64,000 nt of DNA from CAVSQX01 sp963730225 (GTDB lineage: Bacteria > Planctomycetota > Phycisphaerae > Tepidisphaerales > Tepidisphaeraceae), in contig CAVSQX010000001.1 of the NCBI GenBank assembly GCA_963730225.1, positions 248,001-312,000 of the forward strand, in the 5' to 3' direction. Both the position numbers and the translations under genes were made by a program. Below are positions 17,591-24,333 of this stretch, piece by piece. The notes beneath the pieces are model-generated. The model saw nothing but the letters and a program-made list of their open reading frames with translations, had not been told where the DNA came from and ran no database searches. The first letter of the stretch is position 1. The number at the start of each line of letters is the position of its first letter.

Positions 17591-17682
17591 CCACTAAAAC
17601 ACAGCCCGGAGTTTATTTTGCCGCGGCCGACGCTGCGATTATAAATCGCTCCGCATTTTCAACGGCCGTTTTCCGGGGATTC

Positions 17683-17711
17683 TTGACACGATTTGAAACC
17701 GCCCCTATTGT
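17683..17711 (+). promoter_or_regulatory. Sigma-70 type promoter of gap
   Basis: A perfect -35 box TTGACA (17683-17688), a 17-base spacer and a -10 box TATTGT (17706-17711) lie 40 bases before the gap start codon. This is the closest match to the housekeeping consensus I found in the window and fits a highly expressed glycolytic gene. Confidence 0.8.
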
Positions 17712-17751
17712 CGAAAACCCAGTTGCAAGCAGGCATTTTTTGGAGCAAATC

Positions 17752-18777
17752 ATGGCATTGAAAGTTGGCATCAACGGTTTTGGCCGCATCGGGCGTCTGG
17801 TTTTCCGGGCGGCGATGAAGAACCCGAACATCGAATTCGTCGGAATTAACGATCTGGTTCCCGCCGAGAACCTGGCGTACCTGCTGAAGTACGATTCCAC
17901 GCACGGCCGCTACGACGGCACCGTGGAAGCGCGGGAAAACGGCATCGTCGTCGACGGCAAGCTCGTGCCGACGTTTTCGGTTCGCAATCCGGCCGAACTG
18001 CCGTGGGGAAAGAACGGGGCGGAATACGTGATCGAATCGACCGGGCTGTTCACCGATTACGCCGGTGCGGAGAACCATCTCAAGGCCGGGGCCAAGCGCG
18101 TGGTGATTTCGGCTCCGACCAAGGATCCGGAAAAGGTTCCGACGCTGCTGATCGGCGTGAACGAGAAGAAGTTCGATCCGGCCAATCACAAGGTCGTTTC
18201 CAACGCCAGTTGCACGACCAACTGCCTGGCGCCCATCGCCAAGGTGATCAACGACAACTTCGGCCTGACCGAAGGCTTGATGACGACGATCCACGCGACG
18301 ACGGCGACTCAGCCGACGGTGGATGGCCCGAGCAAGAAGGATTGGCGCGGCGGCAGCGGCGCGGGGCAGAACATCATCCCCGCCGCCACCGGAGCGGCCA
18401 AGGCGGTGACGCTGGTTCTGCCGGAATTGAAAGGAAAGCTGACAGGCATGGCGTTTCGCGTTCCGACGCCGGATGTTTCGGTGGTCGATCTCACCTGCAA
18501 AACCGCAAAGGCGACGAGCCTGAAGGAAATCAACGCCGCCATGAAAGCCGCCAGCGAAGGGGAGCTGAAGGGAATTCTGGGGTATACGGACGAGGAAGTC
18601 GTCTCGACCGATTTCACGACCGATTCGCGCAGCAGCATCTACGACGCCGGCGCGGGGATCGAGTTGAACAGCAACTTCTTCAAGGTGGTTTCCTGGTACG
18701 ACAATGAATGGGGCTATTCCTGCCGGGTCGTCGATCTGATGATTTCGATGGCGAAGAAGGAAGGGCTGTTGCGCTGA
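17752..18777 (+). CDS. gap: Glyceraldehyde-3-phosphate dehydrogenase
   Basis: Glycolytic NAD-dependent phosphorylating dehydrogenase. The 341-residue product has the normal length, the NAD-binding GINGFGRIGRLVFRA (residues 6-20), the catalytic NASCTTNCLAP with Cys154, the later HATTATQPTVDGPSKKDWRG and the end WYDNEWGYSCRVVDL. The ATG at 17752 is the start, since MALKVGING is the canonical N-terminus and the promoter lies just upstream. It is a single-gene unit flanked by a hairpin upstream and a 326-base noncoding gap downstream. Confidence 0.97.
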   Translation: MALKVGINGFGRIGRLVFRAAMKNPNIEFVGINDLVPAENLAYLLKYDSTHGRYDGTVEARENGIVVDGKLVPTFSVRNPAELPWGKNGAEYVIESTGLFTDYAGAENHLKAGAKRVVISAPTKDPEKVPTLLIGVNEKKFDPANHKVVSNASCTTNCLAPIAKVINDNFGLTEGLMTTIHATTATQPTVDGPSKKDWRGGSGAGQNIIPAATGAAKAVTLVLPELKGKLTGMAFRVPTPDVSVVDLTCKTAKATSLKEINAAMKAASEGELKGILGYTDEEVVSTDFTTDSRSSIYDAGAGIELNSNFFKVVSWYDNEWGYSCRVVDLMISMAKKEGLLR

Positions 18778-19103
18778 TCGAGCGCGGCGGAAGGGGATTT
18801 GGGATTGACGTGCTACACTTTGCAACAGAATGCAACACATTCGAAAATGTGACTAGTGTACGCTAACAATCTAAGGCTTTGGCTGGCTTGGTGTTGCGGC
18901 GAAACGATGGGGGTGTCGGCTTGGGAGTGTTGCAGCGGGCTCAAGTGGAAGGCGGTCGACCACTGAAGCCGGTTGCTCGGAATTGCTTTTGCAATCACCA
19001 GTGATCGGGAAGCGTTGTTTCTTTCAAATTGGTGGATGCCACGTTTTCAGTTTCACGTTTTCAGTTTGCAAGCTGGGGAGAAAGCGATTGAAGGAGTTGT
19101 TCG
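18778..19103. other. 326-base noncoding gap with palindromes and a tandem 14-mer
   Basis: No credible open frame is present. Visible structure: the hairpin CACATTCGAAAATGTG near 18835, the palindromes ATTGCTTTTGCAAT and ATCACCAGTGAT around 18985-19010, and two exact tandem copies of CACGTTTTCAGTTT at 19040-19067. The small palindromes near the end could be operators for the downstream helix-turn-helix gene. A toxin partner, expected beside such a gene, is not detectable here. Confidence 0.5.
19040..19067. repeat. Tandem duplicate of CACGTTTTCAGTTT
   Basis: Two exact adjacent 14-base copies, 36 bases before the XRE gene. It fits the set of low-complexity intergenic words seen at other junctions of this window. 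Confidence 0.7.
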
Positions 19104-19412
19104 ATGAAACATCGTAATGCCATCGTGACGCGAACGGCCGACGAGTTGGCCGCAGCTTTGGGCCTTTCGCCATTGGAGGCGGTGGAGATGGAAGTGCGGA
19201 GCGAGTTGAAGGATCGGATTATTGATATTGTCCGCCGCAGCGGCTTGACCCATGCACAAGTTGCCAAGGCCGCCCGGACATCGCGAACCCGGATCACCGG
19301 CATCCTGAATCGCAACACGCACGATGTCTCGACCGATCTTCTGCTGCGAATCATCGGGGCGCTGGGGTATCGGGCGAGAATTACGGTCCGGCGGTCCAAG
19401 GCTGCGGCGTGA
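19104..19412 (+). CDS. Orphan XRE-family helix-turn-helix protein, antitoxin-like
   Basis: A 102-residue protein of the HTH_37/HigA-like group that normally serves as the antitoxin and DNA-binding partner of a RelE-type toxin. The N-terminal half is helical (ADELAAALGLSPLEAVEMEV). The HTH is LTHAQVAKAARTSRTRITGILN, shown by its Q-x3-A-x3-S/T-x-R-I spacing, and the tail LLRIIGALGYRARITV matches the family end. ATG 19104 follows GAAGGAGTTGTTCG, a good ribosome-binding site. No toxin gene lies on either side, so it is either orphaned or a stand-alone regulator. Confidence 0.8.
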   Translation: MKHRNAIVTRTADELAAALGLSPLEAVEMEVRSELKDRIIDIVRRSGLTHAQVAKAARTSRTRITGILNRNTHDVSTDLLLRIIGALGYRARITVRRSKAAA

Positions 19413-19519
19413 GGACGGTCTTGCTCGGGCAGTGGGAATATTGGACATGAAAGGCTCCCGGCCGCTATCGATTGGCAGCAGCCTCCCACCCCTCGTCGGT
19501 TGCGGGCATGTTAGGTTGC

Positions 19520-21238
19520 TTAAGTGAAGGAGGAAGGAGGCCCAAAAGCATCCCCGTCCAATTCGCTTGTGAACACGCCGCTAATTGAATCCGCCACTTG
19601 GACTGTAACGTAATCAATAACTCCACCTTCACCGGGGGTTGAGCCCACAACCTGCGAAGGCGGCCCGGAAATATCAAATGTTCTGGTGACTATTTCGCTG
19701 CGAGAAGACGGTTCGCCGTCGTCGGGATCATCAGGTGTGTAATAATAGGTCGCGCTGAGATTATAAACGACGGTGCCGGACGCTGTATTCATTACAGTCT
19801 TCTGGGCGCTATTGAATACGCCTGTCAAATCGATATCTGTGGTTACCGGGCCGGATCCACTACCAGAAGTCGTGGTGGTCCCATCATCGTAATCCGCAGT
19901 GATATTCAGCGTGCTCGTGGAATGGTAGTGAGCATCCTGAAGTAGCGCGATTTCTGCATTGGACCGAGTGATCAATCCTGGTTCGCCTGGGAGGTTATAT
20001 CTAGGAAACGTCGTTAGGTCTTGGCCCGCTGCGTACCAGTCGCCATCGTTCACATCCTTCACGAAGTCAATCCCATAATGGGCATATGCACCGTTCTTAG
20101 AGGTCGGCTGAAGGTAGCTTGGCGCGTTGAACGCAAGGTCAATTATCGCCGTCTGTTGTTGCGTGGTGAGCGTGTCAATAGCGGGAATTACGGCCTTTGC
20201 GATGTTATATGCGTTATTTATATCATAGCCATACAGCGCTTCGATTTGCCCAGCGCTCAAGCCGTACGGGTTGCCTTGGTCATCTTTGCCGGCCACTAAC
20301 CAATCGTAATTCACCGTGTCGCCGAAAACGGCCGCGATCTTATTTCTTCCGCTTTTGCCCGTAATATTCGACCCAATGCCTATTGTTATGTTTCCCTCCC
20401 CATCATTATACGCATATTGGCTTGGTCCAGAGGCGCTGTCTTCAAACGCTTCAACGAAAGTTTGCAAGATGTTATTACTCGAAGAAACATTTCCGGTCGA
20501 GCTTGTAACCTGTGCCGACATACCCGAGCCTGCTTGTGTTGCCTGCGCCGGAGAAAGAAGAATTTGTAACTTTTTGGTAGCGCCGGAAGGAATGGAAAGG
20601 TTGAATTGCTGGCTCACCAATGGGCTATTAGAATCATCAGCAATGTCCAGAGTAGAACTACTCGACACGTCGCTTGGCGACGCGAATATAGAAATAGTCA
20701 TTTTTCCATGGTAAGCGATATTGCCACCATTGGAAACTGGGACACTGACGTATTTCCCCCGGCCGCCCATAGTTGGTCCCACAATAGACGGTGTGAGCGA
20801 GGCGTAGGCAGCTGCAACCTCGACCGATGTCGTCGCAAACGACTGGGTCGTATTCCCGGCCGCAGTGATTATTTCCACCACTGCAGTGTAGACACCGGAT
20901 GTCAAACTTGGTATCGCTTTAAGCGGAATACCAATCTTCAGTTTTTTCTGGGGGGCAATCTTTAGAGATTTTTTTTTGACAGTATTAATAACGGTTCCGT
21001 CTGCCGCAAAACCGTCGCTGGAGAGGATGAATGATATTGAGCCAGCACCCGTCGACGTTGTGGTACCTGTGTTCTCAATCTCCACCCAAACGGCGGATTT
21101 GCTCTTTGTATCACTAATTAGGCTTCTTGGGACAGTGTCCTCTTGGATCGCTGGTGTTAGTGCAGCGCTATACAGGCATCTGCGCTCAAGGGTCTCAACA
21201 AGCGAGCCTTGACTCGATCTAAGCTTATCTTTTTTCAT
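19520..21238 (-). CDS. LEPR-XLL-type exported protein with a GH24/pesticin-like lysozyme motif
   Basis: A 572-residue protein. The N-terminus (MKKDKLRSSQGSLVETLERR, then CLYSAA) is the LExRxLxSA motif seen on exported planctomycete proteins. Residues about 40-260 look like Ig/CARDB-type beta repeats (VWVEIENTGTTTSTGAGS; VSVPVSNGGNIAYHGKMTIS). Residues about 262-440 look like a lysozyme-fold hydrolase: AYNDGEGNITIGIGSNIT closely matches the phage T4 lysozyme stretch D-x-EG-xx-TIGIG, giving candidate catalytic E266 (or E263), D279 and T285; LTTQQQTAIIDLAFN fits a later helix. The tail is again beta-rich. Start ATG 21238 is chosen at the export motif. Base composition is visibly more AT-rich than the neighbours. 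Function as a peptidoglycan hydrolase is inference. Confidence 0.65.
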   Translation of the reverse strand: MKKDKLRSSQGSLVETLERRCLYSAALTPAIQEDTVPRSLISDTKSKSAVWVEIENTGTTTSTGAGSISFILSSDGFAADGTVINTVKKKSLKIAPQKKLKIGIPLKAIPSLTSGVYTAVVEIITAAGNTTQSFATTSVEVAAAYASLTPSIVGPTMGGRGKYVSVPVSNGGNIAYHGKMTISIFASPSDVSSSSTLDIADDSNSPLVSQQFNLSIPSGATKKLQILLSPAQATQAGSGMSAQVTSSTGNVSSSNNILQTFVEAFEDSASGPSQYAYNDGEGNITIGIGSNITGKSGRNKIAAVFGDTVNYDWLVAGKDDQGNPYGLSAGQIEALYGYDINNAYNIAKAVIPAIDTLTTQQQTAIIDLAFNAPSYLQPTSKNGAYAHYGIDFVKDVNDGDWYAAGQDLTTFPRYNLPGEPGLITRSNAEIALLQDAHYHSTSTLNITADYDDGTTTTSGSGSGPVTTDIDLTGVFNSAQKTVMNTASGTVVYNLSATYYYTPDDPDDGEPSSRSEIVTRTFDISGPPSQVVGSTPGEGGVIDYVTVQVADSISGVFTSELDGDAFGPPSSFT

Positions 21239-21296
21239 ATGATACCCGCTGAAGTGGCCCAAACGCTGCCGAAAACCTGATCCCTGAGAAACGATT

Positions 21297-21539
21297 TTAT
21301 CGTAAAGCAAGATTACGCTGATGTCGCGAGAAGTCAATCGTTCCGCAGTCTTTGAACAGGATTTTGCGCACCAGATTCCGTTTCACGTCGCCGGGATGCA
21401 TGGGGACGCAGGTGGTACGGCCGGTGGGTGGGTATCGCAGATACAGGTGCGGAGAATCCTGATACACCTGTTCAAATCCCGCTCGCTTGAGCAGTGCGAC
21501 CAATTCCCGGGGCTTGAAGGAAGGAAGGCGGAGGCTCAT
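21297..21539 (-). CDS. hicA: HicA-type mRNA interferase toxin
   Basis: An 80-residue HicA toxin, a double-stranded-RNA-binding-fold RNase that cleaves mRNA. It shows RLPSFKPRELVALLKRAGFE, the catalytic histidine H31 in the context DSPHLYLRY, then TTCVPMHPGDVKRNLVRKIL, all typical. ATG 21539 overlaps the TGA of the hicB remnant (ATGA), so the native order would be hicB-hicA on the minus strand. The toxin frame is intact although its antitoxin gene has lost its 5' end. It could be silent for lack of a promoter, or transcribed from the inserted element. Confidence 0.88.
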   Translation of the reverse strand: MSLRLPSFKPRELVALLKRAGFEQVYQDSPHLYLRYPPTGRTTCVPMHPGDVKRNLVRKILFKDCGTIDFSRHQRNLALR

Positions 21540-21721
21540 ACGGCGACTTTCACGGCCGTCACCGTGATGCTCTTGGGCTGCTTTTCCGTCGGGATCGGTT
21601 TGCCGAGCTTGATGAGCATGCGAAGATATCCTTCGATGGCGTCGCGGGCGTGTTCGACGGTTTCTTCGTAGGTTTCGCCCTGCGTGTTGCAGCCGGCCAG
21701 CGCGGGAACCTCGGGTGAATT
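21536..21721 (-). pseudogene. hicB: HicB antitoxin, 5'-truncated by insertion
   Basis: This frame was recovered by reading past the point where no start codon exists. It encodes 61 residues: SPEVPALAGCNTQGETYEE, then TVEHARDAIEGYLRMLIKLG and a C-terminal KQPKSITVTAVKVAV. This is the HicB partial-RNase-H-fold antitoxin minus about its first strand. Immediately upstream, in frame, is TAG created at the junction with the mini-element (minus strand), so no full-length product can be made. The first internal ATG would give only about 29 residues. The TGA overlaps the hicA start. Confidence 0.85.
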
Positions 21722-21736
21722 CTAAGGGGTCGGGAG

Positions 21737-22740
21737 GGCTCTGTCTCGACCCTCGACATTCAGAGCATCACGTTGTGCGTGATGACGCGCAGGAGCAATT
21801 CATGACGACGGGCGCGCGGACTACGGGCGCGGAGAGCGTCGCCGAGGTTGCGTTTGAGCATGCTGGCGACGGTCTCGGCCTGGGCACGCTGGCCGTAGGG
21901 ACGGCCTTTCTGAGAGCCGGCCAGTTGCCGGCGCATCAGCCGGCGATAGCGGCCGGCGGGGGCTTTGGCGGTCGGCCGGCCGACGCCGGTCTTGATCAGC
22001 GAGCGAATGGACAGGCCGAGCCGTGCGATGCGATGGTTGGATTCGCTGTCGTAGCCAGCGTCGGCCAGCACGTGCTTGAGCCGCCGGCCGGGCACGCGTC
22101 GCTTGGCATCGATCAGCAACGGCTCAAAGTCCGGATGGTCCGAGCCCATGCCGATGCGGGCACGGGCCGAGAGGATCAGATGGGTGGCGGTGTCGATCGC
22201 CATCGCCAGCTTCGGGGTCCGCTTGGCCGAGCGGGATCGGCGGGAATCCGCGGTTTGGCCGTGGCCGGCGGCGTAGTGCCGGCAACGCCGCTCGTAATGG
22301 CGGCTGCGATGGTGCGTGTCATAGAGAGTGGAGTCGATGGCCGCCGTGGAACCCAACAGCCTTGCCACCGCAAACCACTCGGTCAGCGCATCGAGCAATT
22401 TTCCGGCGCGGCGGCCAAGCCGCAGCGTGTGGAAGGCCCGGAACAACGTGTTGTGATCGGGAACTTTGCCCATGCCGATGTCGCGGCACCAATGATCGGC
22501 GTCGCGCAGCAGCGCCTCGGTCTGCCGATACGTCTGTCGCTGCTGCTCCCGCACCACCAGGCAGGCAAACAGTTGCGGCAGGGTGAAATCCTTGCGCGAA
22601 AATTTACTGGAATACGTCGGAAGGAATTGGCTGGCCAAATAATGGGCAACCCGCATCACCTTCCGTGGTGATTTGCAGGTCAACATGATGCCCAATTCTA
22701 TGCCGGCCACACTCGGTTTTCAGAGGGTCGAGACAGAGCC
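21737..22740 (-). mobile_element. IS5-family (IS903-group-like) insertion sequence
   Basis: A complete 1004-base insertion sequence with 18-bp perfect terminal inverted repeats, GGCTCTGTCTCGACCCTC at 21737-21754 and its complement at 22723-22740. It is flanked by a 9-base direct repeat GGTCGGGAG (21728-21736 and 22741-22749), the target duplication. The 18-bp ends beginning GGCTnTGT, the 9-base duplication and the single transposase of about 310 residues match the IS903 group of the IS5 family. Intact ends and frame suggest recent activity. Confidence 0.9.
21760..22710 (-). CDS. IS5-family DDE transposase
   Basis: Transposase of the enclosing insertion sequence, up to 316 residues (GTG 22710) or 308 (ATG 22686, more likely by family length). 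The DDE residues sit in AAIDSTLYDTHH (first Asp), VLADAGYDSESNHR (second Asp) and RAQAETVASMLKRNLG (Glu with the Y-x2-R-x3-E context). The N-terminal part (FTLPQLFACLVVREQQRQTYRQ) is the usual DUF772-like helical domain. The gene fills the element between the two terminal repeats and appears intact. Confidence 0.92.
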   Translation of the reverse strand: MAGIELGIMLTCKSPRKVMRVAHYLASQFLPTYSSKFSRKDFTLPQLFACLVVREQQRQTYRQTEALLRDADHWCRDIGMGKVPDHNTLFRAFHTLRLGRRAGKLLDALTEWFAVARLLGSTAAIDSTLYDTHHRSRHYERRCRHYAAGHGQTADSRRSRSAKRTPKLAMAIDTATHLILSARARIGMGSDHPDFEPLLIDAKRRVPGRRLKHVLADAGYDSESNHRIARLGLSIRSLIKTGVGRPTAKAPAGRYRRLMRRQLAGSQKGRPYGQRAQAETVASMLKRNLGDALRARSPRARRHELLLRVITHNVML

Positions 22741-22773
22741 GGTCGGGAGTCTTTGACGTCAAAGACTCCCGAC

Positions 22774-22803
22774 CCCTTAGGATTCTCCCCCTTAGGATTC
22801 TCC
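22774..22803. repeat. Two tandem copies of CCCTTAGGATTCTCC
   Basis: A 15-base direct duplication at the right border of the mini-element (22774-22788 and 22789-22803). The word is the element's own terminal sequence, so this may be a second partial element end or a slippage/target duplication from its insertion. Confidence 0.7.
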
Positions 22804-22932
22804 TGCGCCACCATCGTGTCGCAGGATTCGCCGGCGTCCTTGCGCTCAAACTCCGCCGCCAGATGCTTCTCCCACAAGGCCAGCATCGCCTGCTGCTCGG
22901 GCCGTCAGTTTCTTTGTATCTACAGAAAACAT
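22804..22932 (-). pseudogene. NTF2-like/ester-cyclase-type gene, 3'-truncated and frameshifted
   Basis: The fragment begins MFSVDTKKLTA at ATG 22932 (GGGGGTTTC ribosome-binding site). After one frame change near 22905 it continues as PEQQAMLALWEKHLAAEFER, then KDAGESCDTMVA, ending at the mini-element border. The LWxxHLxAEFxxxDxxxxxxTMV pattern is the N-terminus of SnoaL/NTF2-like 'ester cyclase' proteins of about 130-250 residues. The rest of the gene is missing. It was probably lost through insertion-associated deletion, since what lies beyond the elements is hicB rather than its 3' half. Confidence 0.65.
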
Positions 22933-22995
22933 TACGAAACCCCCTGGTTTGGGCTGGCAAGTATATCAGGCGTCGGTGGAGCCAAGGTGCGGGGT

Positions 22996-24150
22996 TCACA
23001 CCGCTTCGACCGCGCCGTCGATTTGCTGCTGGCCGATCGTCGCACCGCATTCCGGGCAGCGGTCGGCCTTGAGCATCAGCAGCGAATAGCCGCACTTGGC
23101 ACAGCGCGGCTCCTCCAGCTTCACGGCGATTTGCAATCGGCATCCTTCACAAATCAATCTGCCGTTGACCGTCGTCTGTTTTCTCTGGCACATCGGACAG
23201 ATCACGGTCACCTCTTTGGATCCGATGTCTTTGGTTACGGCCGACGGAGATTTCTGATTCAGGCGAGTGATGATGGCCAGCGCAACCGTTCCGCAGCCGG
23301 CGAGGATTCCGGTGGCTCGAGCGAGCCGGTCGATGATGGCGCCAGCGGCCATTTGGGCGTGCTGGGGAAAATCGTAGACCGTTAATCCGGCCGCCGCGGC
23401 GAAAGCGGCGATGGTGGCGTAGGCCACCCAACGTTGGCCGTCGCCCGTGGGGGTGCGCAGCACTATGTTTGCATGCGACGCGATCGCCGCTACGGCAATC
23501 AACCACAGCAACTGCGGCTCCTGCCAACTTTCATAAACGATTTGTTGATTGATGTTGCTGATTAGCAGCGCCAGCGCTGCCCCGGCGCAGCAGAAACCGA
23601 TCCATCGCCAATGCCAACGGTCGGTGCCCAGGCCGACCAACGATGTTGTCGCCAGCAAGCCCATGAAGGCCAGGGAGTTTCCATATTCGAACCAGTCCCA
23701 GCCTGTGAAGTTCATGATGCAAAGGGTCCAGAAGAGCAGAACGGTGGCGCAGATGGCGACGCCGAACCAGCCGGCGATTCGGGAGGTTCTTCGAGCCGCC
23801 AGCCGCAGACAAACCAAAGCCGGCACTCCCGCACCAAGCAGGGCCAGCATGAATTGGCCCAGTTGGTCGCGTGTGCCGATGGGCCAGATATCCCAAATCA
23901 CCGCGACGCCCAAAAAAAACTCGACGGCGACGAGCACGGCCCCGGCCATGCCGGAAACGCGATGGCCGGGCTCGTGCCAGCGGCGGGAAGTCCACAGGAG
24001 TGCTCCGCTACAGATGGCGGTCAGCACCAGCGAGGCGACCACTTCCCAGTCGGCGGTGGATTGAATCAGCAGGGCTCCGGCCGCTCCGAAAAGCGCCGCT
24101 ACGGCAAGGGCCACGAGAATCACGCGGAGAAGCACTTTTTGAGCGGTCAT
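22996..24150 (-). CDS. Polytopic membrane protein with C-terminal zinc ribbons
   Basis: A 384-residue membrane protein with about ten hydrophobic segments, followed by a cytoplasmic tail with two zinc-binding knuckle pairs: CPMCQRK...CEGC and CAKCGYSLLMLKADRCPECG. The second is the common planctomycete CxxCGY-x-CPECG ribbon. Length and segment pattern do not match a transporter I know. The 183 bases upstream (24151-24333) are shared with pdhA, and a TATAAT occurs there at 24178 without a convincing -35 box. Function unknown. Confidence 0.7.
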   Translation of the reverse strand: MTAQKVLLRVILVALAVAALFGAAGALLIQSTADWEVVASLVLTAICSGALLWTSRRWHEPGHRVSGMAGAVLVAVEFFLGVAVIWDIWPIGTRDQLGQFMLALLGAGVPALVCLRLAARRTSRIAGWFGVAICATVLLFWTLCIMNFTGWDWFEYGNSLAFMGLLATTSLVGLGTDRWHWRWIGFCCAGAALALLISNINQQIVYESWQEPQLLWLIAVAAIASHANIVLRTPTGDGQRWVAYATIAAFAAAAGLTVYDFPQHAQMAAGAIIDRLARATGILAGCGTVALAIITRLNQKSPSAVTKDIGSKEVTVICPMCQRKQTTVNGRLICEGCRLQIAVKLEEPRCAKCGYSLLMLKADRCPECGATIGQQQIDGAVEAV

Positions 24151-24333
24151 TGAGCCGGATTATCGCACCTTTGGGGGATATAATCCCGCCGGCGGAATTC
24201 GCGTTTTTTATCCCATTGAACGAGACGCGATTTCCACTAAACTTCATGGGCGTCGCACGAGGGATACCCCCTGTTCGGCGTCGAGCGGTAAGGCCCCCGG
24301 CTCACCCAGCCGATGACCTTAATTGGAGCACAA

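Larger units (their letters stand above)
21717..22785. repeat. Palindromic mini-element (MITE-like), split by an IS
   Basis: The left half GAATTCTAAGGGGTCGGGAG (21717-21736) and the right part from 22741 to 22785 combine, once the IS and one duplicated nonamer are removed, into a 56-base almost perfect palindrome centred on TTTGACGTCAAA with one mismatch. The right part alone is still a 34-base perfect palindrome (22741-22774). Such a self-complementary element without coding capacity fits a miniature mobile element that entered hicB before the IS did. Confidence 0.75.

Noticed and set aside
18806..18835. TTGACG as a possible -35 box after gap
   Set aside because: No acceptable -10 at 16-18 bases, and no downstream gene nearby.
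24178..24183. TATAAT upstream of pdhA
   Set aside because: Lacks a plausible -35 at the right distance, so it was not called as a promoter.
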